Position numbers and translations under genes: made by a program. Source: UBA7236 sp031372705 (lineage in GTDB: Bacteria; Bacteroidota; Bacteroidia; Chitinophagales; BACL12). From it: DNA of 7,488 bases. Below the pieces are notes generated by a model that had not been told where the DNA came from, searched no databases, and saw nothing but the letters and a program-made list of their open reading frames with translations. The DNA lies in the NCBI GenBank assembly GCA_031372705.1, contig JANMLV010000304.1, positions 1 through 7,488 of the forward strand, in the 5' to 3' direction. Every line of letters starts with the position of its first letter. Position 1 is the stretch's first letter. Below are positions 4,785 to 7,488 of the stretch, piece by piece.

Positions 4785-5976
4785 ATCACATAAAATAAGC
4801 ACCCAATGAAAAAATCAAAAACACCATTTCCTGGAATTAAATTGTTTACAGGAATTGTGCTCTGCATTATTATGACATCTTGCAATAGGCAAACGAATAA
4901 TGGAGATAAACTAAACGTAATAGAAGAAACAATACAATCTCCGGATTCAATAAAACAGATAAGTCAGGTTGTGAGAATGATGTATCAGGATAGCAAGGGT
5001 GTTTTTTGGTTTGGAGCGGAAGGGGGAGCTTACAAACTAGCCGGCGATTCGTTAATTCATATTGATAGCATTAAAAGCGAATTAGGCGGAAGAGTAACAA
5101 TTAAAGATATTGCAGAAGATAAAGATGGGATAATTTGGTTTGGACATACCGATGGTATCAGCAGTATTGACGGTACATCAGTGACCAATTATTACGAATC
5201 AGATGGCTTAATAAGCAATGATGTTTGGTGCATTGAGACGGATGTTAATGGTAATGTTTGGGTTGGGACCATAGAAGGTGCTTGTATTTTTGATGGACAA
5301 AAGTTCACTAAATTCGATCTCCCCGAAGGGAAGATAGATACAACTGTTGGTGTATCAAGTACAAAAATGATTCATAGTATACTTGAAGATAGAAAGGGAA
5401 CAATATGGTTAAGTACTAATGCAGGTTTATTTTCATATACAAACAAAAAGTTAAAGAGTATTTCAGACGAAGTAGGTGTTCCAACAAATTTTGTCAGCAA
5501 AATAATTGAAGACAAAAAAGGTGGATTTTGGGTTTCGACTTCAATAGGACTTTTTCATCTCAAAGAGAATATTCTTACCAATATTTCAGAAATGCATTTT
5601 GAAGAAAACAAAGGAACAGGCAGTGTAATTGTGGATTTTAAAGGTGATGTTTGGTTTAATTGCGGTCGTAGTATACATAAATTAAGTGGCGAGGAGCTCA
5701 CTGAATATCGAATAGAAGAAGGAAATTATGGTCCGCTGACTTTTCAAATTTACGAAGACCGGCAAAAGCGACTTTGGTTTGTGGGGTTTGGAGGAGCATA
5801 TCGTTATGAAAATGACAGATTTATTAATGTTACACAAAATGGGCCTTGGTAAAAAATACGAACGCAAAACAGCACACAAGAAATTGGCAGTTCACTGCTT
5901 CGTATGACAGTTTTGTGGTTAATCAAACATTCGTTCGTCGCATGAATTACCTGGTAAAAATCGCCAACTTCTCCTA
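4779..5976 (+). mobile_element. Candidate gene cassette 3, right boundary uncertain
   Basis: The left edge follows the core GTTATCC at 4778-4784, 27 bases before the start codon of the propeller gene. The right end would be attC-like site D. Unlike cassettes 1 and 2, no reverse complement of the left core (expected near GGATAAC) is present after the stop codon, so this unit may have been rearranged or its right site replaced. The right end is placed at 5976 because a GTT follows at 5977-5979; 5998-6000 is an alternative. Confidence 0.3.
4806..5852 (+). CDS. Stand-alone Reg_prop seven-bladed beta-propeller lipoprotein, 348 aa
   Basis: The signal peptide ends in a lipobox, IMTSC, with the lipid-bearing cysteine at C26, so the protein should be anchored in a membrane and exposed in the periplasm or at the surface. 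The rest consists of seven repeats of the two-component-regulator propeller type (Reg_prop, consensus I.ED..G.iW.gt..Gl). Their cores lie at about 60-76, 102-118, 142-159, 191-208, 232-249, 273-290 and 314-331 (examples EDKDGIIWFGHTDGI, EDRKGTIWLSTNAGL, EDKKGGFWVSTSIGL). Seven blades make a closed propeller. In the family these repeats normally form the sensor half of hybrid two-component systems that detect glycans. Here there is no Y_Y_Y domain, transmembrane helix, kinase or regulator, and the frame ends just after the seventh blade. A free-standing ligand-binding or scaffold role is inferred. It lies alone between attC-like sites C and D. Confidence 0.85.
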   Translation: MKKSKTPFPGIKLFTGIVLCIIMTSCNRQTNNGDKLNVIEETIQSPDSIKQISQVVRMMYQDSKGVFWFGAEGGAYKLAGDSLIHIDSIKSELGGRVTIKDIAEDKDGIIWFGHTDGISSIDGTSVTNYYESDGLISNDVWCIETDVNGNVWVGTIEGACIFDGQKFTKFDLPEGKIDTTVGVSSTKMIHSILEDRKGTIWLSTNAGLFSYTNKKLKSISDEVGVPTNFVSKIIEDKKGGFWVSTSIGLFHLKENILTNISEMHFEENKGTGSVIVDFKGDVWFNCGRSIHKLSGEELTEYRIEEGNYGPLTFQIYEDRQKRLWFVGFGGAYRYENDRFINVTQNGPW

Positions 5977-5984
5977 GTTGCAAA
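5863..5984 (+). repeat. Attenuated attC-like site D
   Basis: The segment starts 10 bases after the propeller stop codon with CGCAAAAC. AGAAATTGGC (5879-5888) pairs with GCCAACTTCT (5963-5972) at 9 of 10 positions. Its centre shares GACAGTTTTGTGGTT (5907-5921) with the centre of site B (GACAGTTTAGTGGTA, 4076-4090), 13 of 15 matches, which links the two sites. A short inner hairpin, ATTC/GAAT, is at about 5930-5946. The outer right core could be GTT at 5977 or at 5998. The GGCGG arm end is absent, so the site is divergent or decayed. Confidence 0.4.
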
Positions 5985-6005
5985 ACGATAATTAACAGTT
6001 ATGTA

Positions 6006-6121
6006 CTGCCTTTAAATTTTGTTCTCCCGATAGCTTCGGGATTGCTCATTTTTGTTCAATCTAAAAATTTAAACTCCTATTGATTAGGATTGAGCAAAAG
6101 TGAGCAAAATTTGGGTTTGGA
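6006..6121. repeat. A/T-rich palindromic repeat, copy 1 of 3
   Basis: The copy begins CTGCCTTTAAATTTTGTTC. It contains a left arm at 6041-6060 (ATTGCTCATTTTTGTTCAAT) that pairs with ATTGAGCAAAAGTGAGCAAA at 6089-6108 in 17 of 20 positions, two of the three exceptions being G-T wobbles. It ends in TTTGGGTTTGGAGTAG. Relative to copy 2 it has a 17-base hairpin in place of a short AATT-type stretch inside the left half. Confidence 0.75.
6025..6041. repeat. TCCCGA/TCGGGA hairpin inserted in repeat copy 1
   Basis: TCCCGA (6025-6030), loop TAGCT, TCGGGA (6036-6041) is a perfect 6-bp stem. Copies 2 and 3 of the host repeat have uninterrupted sequence at this position, so the hairpin looks inserted. 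From memory, very similar short hairpins are dispersed widely in Bacteroidota genomes; that is recollection, not a search result. It could act as a terminator-like element, but there is no T tract directly after it. Confidence 0.65.
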
Positions 6122-6200
6122 GTAGATGTGAGATTAATAGTAATTATTGCCATTCTTCAATTTTATTTTATGTCAATTAAAGTTTGCATTATCATGATAG

Positions 6201-6300
6201 CACTGCCCTTAAATTTTGTTCAATTTTGCTCATTTTTGTTCAATAAAAAAATTAATACTCCCACTGAACAAAATTGAGCAAAATTTGGGATTTGGAATAG
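6201..6300. repeat. A/T-rich palindromic repeat, copy 2 of 3
   Basis: This is the cleanest copy. The left arm at 6222-6242 (key words TTTTGCTCA and TTGTTCA) pairs with the right arm at 6265-6285 (TGAACAAAA, TGAGCAAAA) at 20 of 21 positions, with a 22-base loop. The upstream AAATTTTGTTC gives a second register of pairing. It is 197 bases downstream of copy 1, and the stretch between copies also shares GGTAATTATTG-like words. Confidence 0.8.
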
Positions 6301-6365
6301 TGTTGAAGTTTTTTGGTAATTATTGAAATTTTTTATTTCAATCGGAGTGAGATTTATCACTTAGG

Positions 6366-6432
6366 TAATGCCAATAAATTTTGTTCAATTTTGCTCATTT
6401 TTGTTCAATCTAACAATTAATACTCCCATTGC
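6366..6432. repeat. A/T-rich palindromic repeat, copy 3 of 3, right arm missing
   Basis: The copy follows copy 2 closely from ATAAATTTTGTTCAATTTTG through the left arm and the loop word TTAATACTCCCATTG. It then stops matching at about 6432, where TTGCGCAA (6429-6436) begins unrelated sequence. The right arm is absent. The break marks a rearrangement joining the repeat block to the copper locus. Confidence 0.75.
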
Positions 6433-6483
6433 GCAAGCCTTGTTTATACTTTGTTTGTAGCAACTCGAAATTTTCGCCTTCCG

Positions 6484-6508
6484 GCAATTTTAGATGCAGG
6501 AAAATTGC
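6484..6508. repeat. Perfect 8-bp inverted repeat
   Basis: GCAATTTT at 6484-6491 and AAAATTGC at 6501-6508 are separated by 9 bases. It could be a weak hairpin or a protein-binding palindrome. No T tract follows. Confidence 0.45.
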
Positions 6509-6526
6509 AAATTAAGATGTAATCTG

Positions 6527-6545
6527 TAAGGTTCTATAAACCTTA
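6527..6545. promoter_or_regulatory. Candidate operator palindrome upstream of the copper genes
   Basis: TAAGGTT, a 5-base spacer CTATA, and AACCTTA form a perfect 19-bp dyad. Size and spacing suit a dimeric regulator, for example a MerR-like or other metal sensor, but no regulator gene is in the window. It lies about 370 bases upstream of the multicopper oxidase start. A short hairpin without regulatory role is equally possible. Confidence 0.35.
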
Positions 6546-6659
6546 ACTATTTCAATGTGTGAATCATGTAACTATAAATTTTAATAGTGTAATGCCTGTT
6601 CCTATGCAGATGTTCACCTTTGGCGTAATAATTTAGAAGTAATAAACTGTCCAAAAATC

Positions 6660-6897
6660 AAGTCCTCCAACACGACACCGATTAAAACATCGGTTTCAAA
6701 CCCGATTGCAGCGGTTTATGCTGACTACATTAGCTTAAAAAATGCACTTACAAAAGACAATGCCGATAGTGCAGCCGTATATGCAAATAAACTTTTCAAT
6801 GACATCGACAAAGTGCAAATGGATAAACTCACTGCCATATTTCGGAAAACAAATGTCGAGTTGTGGAAGCACCAAAGAAACAATCACTGTAGAATAA
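6660..6897 (+). pseudogene. DUF3347-domain protein remnant with internal deletion and frame change
   Basis: The first part, 6660-6836, reads ...SNPIAAVYADYISLKNALT, then KDNADSAAVYANKLFNDI, then DKVQMDKLTA. This matches the start of the DUF3347 domain, a periplasmic domain common beside copper and heavy-metal efflux genes in Bacteroidota. At 6835-6897 a different frame reads PYFGKQMSSCGSTKETITVE and stops, which matches the usual C-terminal end of the same family (NPYFGK.M..CG...E.I). The middle of the domain, several dozen residues, is missing at the junction near 6835, and the two parts are in different frames. No start codon is found upstream in frame. The gene is therefore broken twice. 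Its stop is 18 bases before the multicopper oxidase start, which suggests a former two-gene operon. Confidence 0.75.
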
Positions 6898-6915
6898 AAA
6901 TACATCTCGTTTATT

Positions 6916-7488
6916 ATGATTATAAAAATTAGATTGTCAGTTTTCACTTTAATGTGTTTAGTTTCAGCAAACAATCTTTCAGCCCAAAAAGTGGTCCGTT
7001 ACGATTTATATGTTCGTGATACAACGGTAAATTTTACCGGAGAAAATAAAAAAGCTATTGCAGTAAATGGCCAAATTCCAATGCCAACGTTAACTTTTAC
7101 TGAAGGAGACACGGCTGAAATTTATGTTCATAATGAATTGAATGAAGAAACCTCTTTACATTGGCACGGTATATTTTTACCCAATCAATACGATGGGGTT
7201 CCCAACCTAACACAAATGCCAATCAAACCTCATACTACACATTTGTATAGGTTTGCAATTATACAGCACGGCACACATTGGTATCATTCACACACAGGTT
7301 TGCAAGAACAAATCGGCATGTATGGTTCAATGATTTTATAGAAAAAAGAAACGGATATTTCGTTCAGAAAAGGCATTGACGATTTGCCAACTATTCCAAT
7401 AATTTTAAGTGAGTGGACTAATTACAAACCCGAAAATGTTCACCGCATGTTGCACAATGCAACAGATTGGTTTGCGATTAAGAAAGGA
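6916..7488 (+). pseudogene. Multicopper oxidase (CopA-like), interrupted by in-frame TAG and cut by window edge
   Basis: In an intact form this would be a periplasmic copper oxidase of the copper-tolerance type. The signal peptide is MIIKIRLSVFTLMCLVSA followed by NNLSAQ, with cleavage near residue 23. The first cupredoxin domain carries copper-ligand motifs HWHG (82-85) and GTHWYHSH (119-126), the type 2/type 3 ligands of the N-terminal half. A TAG at 7339-7341 ends the frame after residue 141 (MYGSMIL). The same frame then continues open to the edge with family-like sequence (KKETDISF, ILSEWTNYKP, NVHRMLHNATDWFAIKKG). The C-terminal domain with the type 1 site would lie beyond the window. 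The stop is a single-codon change within otherwise well-kept coding sequence, so it is a recent mutation, a read error, or a read-through codon. The preceding DUF3347 remnant favours decay. Confidence 0.8.

Larger units (their letters stand above)
6433..6659. other. Non-coding leader of the decayed copper locus
   Basis: I see no gene in this stretch. It holds two perfect inverted repeats: GCAATTTT/AAAATTGC at 6484-6508 and TAAGGTT/AACCTTA at 6527-6545. The frame that carries the DUF3347 remnant is open from 6588 but has no start codon before 6660, so the 5' end of that gene is missing or scrambled here. Confidence 0.5.

Noticed and set aside
5682..5879. 65-aa reading frame on the - strand
   Set aside because: It is antisense to the last propeller blades and runs into site D.
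60..5984. Classical mobile integron with standard attC sites
   Set aside because: No intI, attI or resistance gene is present, and the cores do not fit the strict GTTRRRY consensus, so only an integron-like interpretation is supported.
6006..6432. CRISPR array
   Set aside because: The copies are about 65-115 bases, few and imperfect, with spacers of unequal length that are themselves related; there are no cas genes.
6735..6974. 79-aa reading frame on the - strand
   Set aside because: It is antisense to the DUF3347 remnant and the oxidase signal peptide, both of which have clear family matches on the + strand.

Overview
The window most likely comes from a member of the Bacteroidota. It is AT-rich, and none of the start codons has a Shine-Dalgarno sequence, only A/T-rich leaders. 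The proteins also fit that phylum: a lipoprotein made of Reg_prop beta-propeller repeats, a DUF3347 remnant next to a multicopper oxidase, and IS256- and IS1182-type transposases. I cannot name the genus. There are no rRNA, tRNA or CRISPR features.

Bases 60-6000 look like a small array of single-gene cassettes, all on the + strand: an unknown acidic protein (152-730), a small secreted protein (4178-4648) and a propeller lipoprotein (4806-5852). The genes are separated by long imperfect inverted repeats laid out like integron attC sites: an outer AAC near the stop codon, paired arms ending in GGCGG and CCGCC, a structured centre, and an outer GTT just before the next start codon. Two cassettes begin with a 10-base sequence whose exact reverse complement lies just after their own stop codon. 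This is the signature expected of circular cassettes opened at a G|TT core site. No integrase is in the window, so the integron interpretation is inference.

The site after the first gene is split by two nested insertion sequences. An IS1182-family element (about 757-4033, 523-aa transposase on the - strand) sits inside the attC-like site. An IS256-family element (766-2241, 407-aa transposase on the - strand, 8-bp target duplication TTGCACAA) sits inside the left terminal inverted repeat of the IS1182 element. The order of events can therefore be read: cassette array first, then IS1182, then IS256. Both transposases look intact.

From about 6000 to 6430 there is a non-coding block with three related copies of an A/T-rich repeat. 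The first two fold into hairpins and the third has lost its right arm. The first copy also carries a TCCCGA...TCGGGA hairpin. From about 6430 to the right edge lies a decayed copper-handling locus. It holds a candidate operator palindrome, a DUF3347 gene with an internal deletion and frame change, and a secreted multicopper oxidase interrupted by an in-frame TAG after residue 141, with recognisable homologous coding continuing to the window edge.
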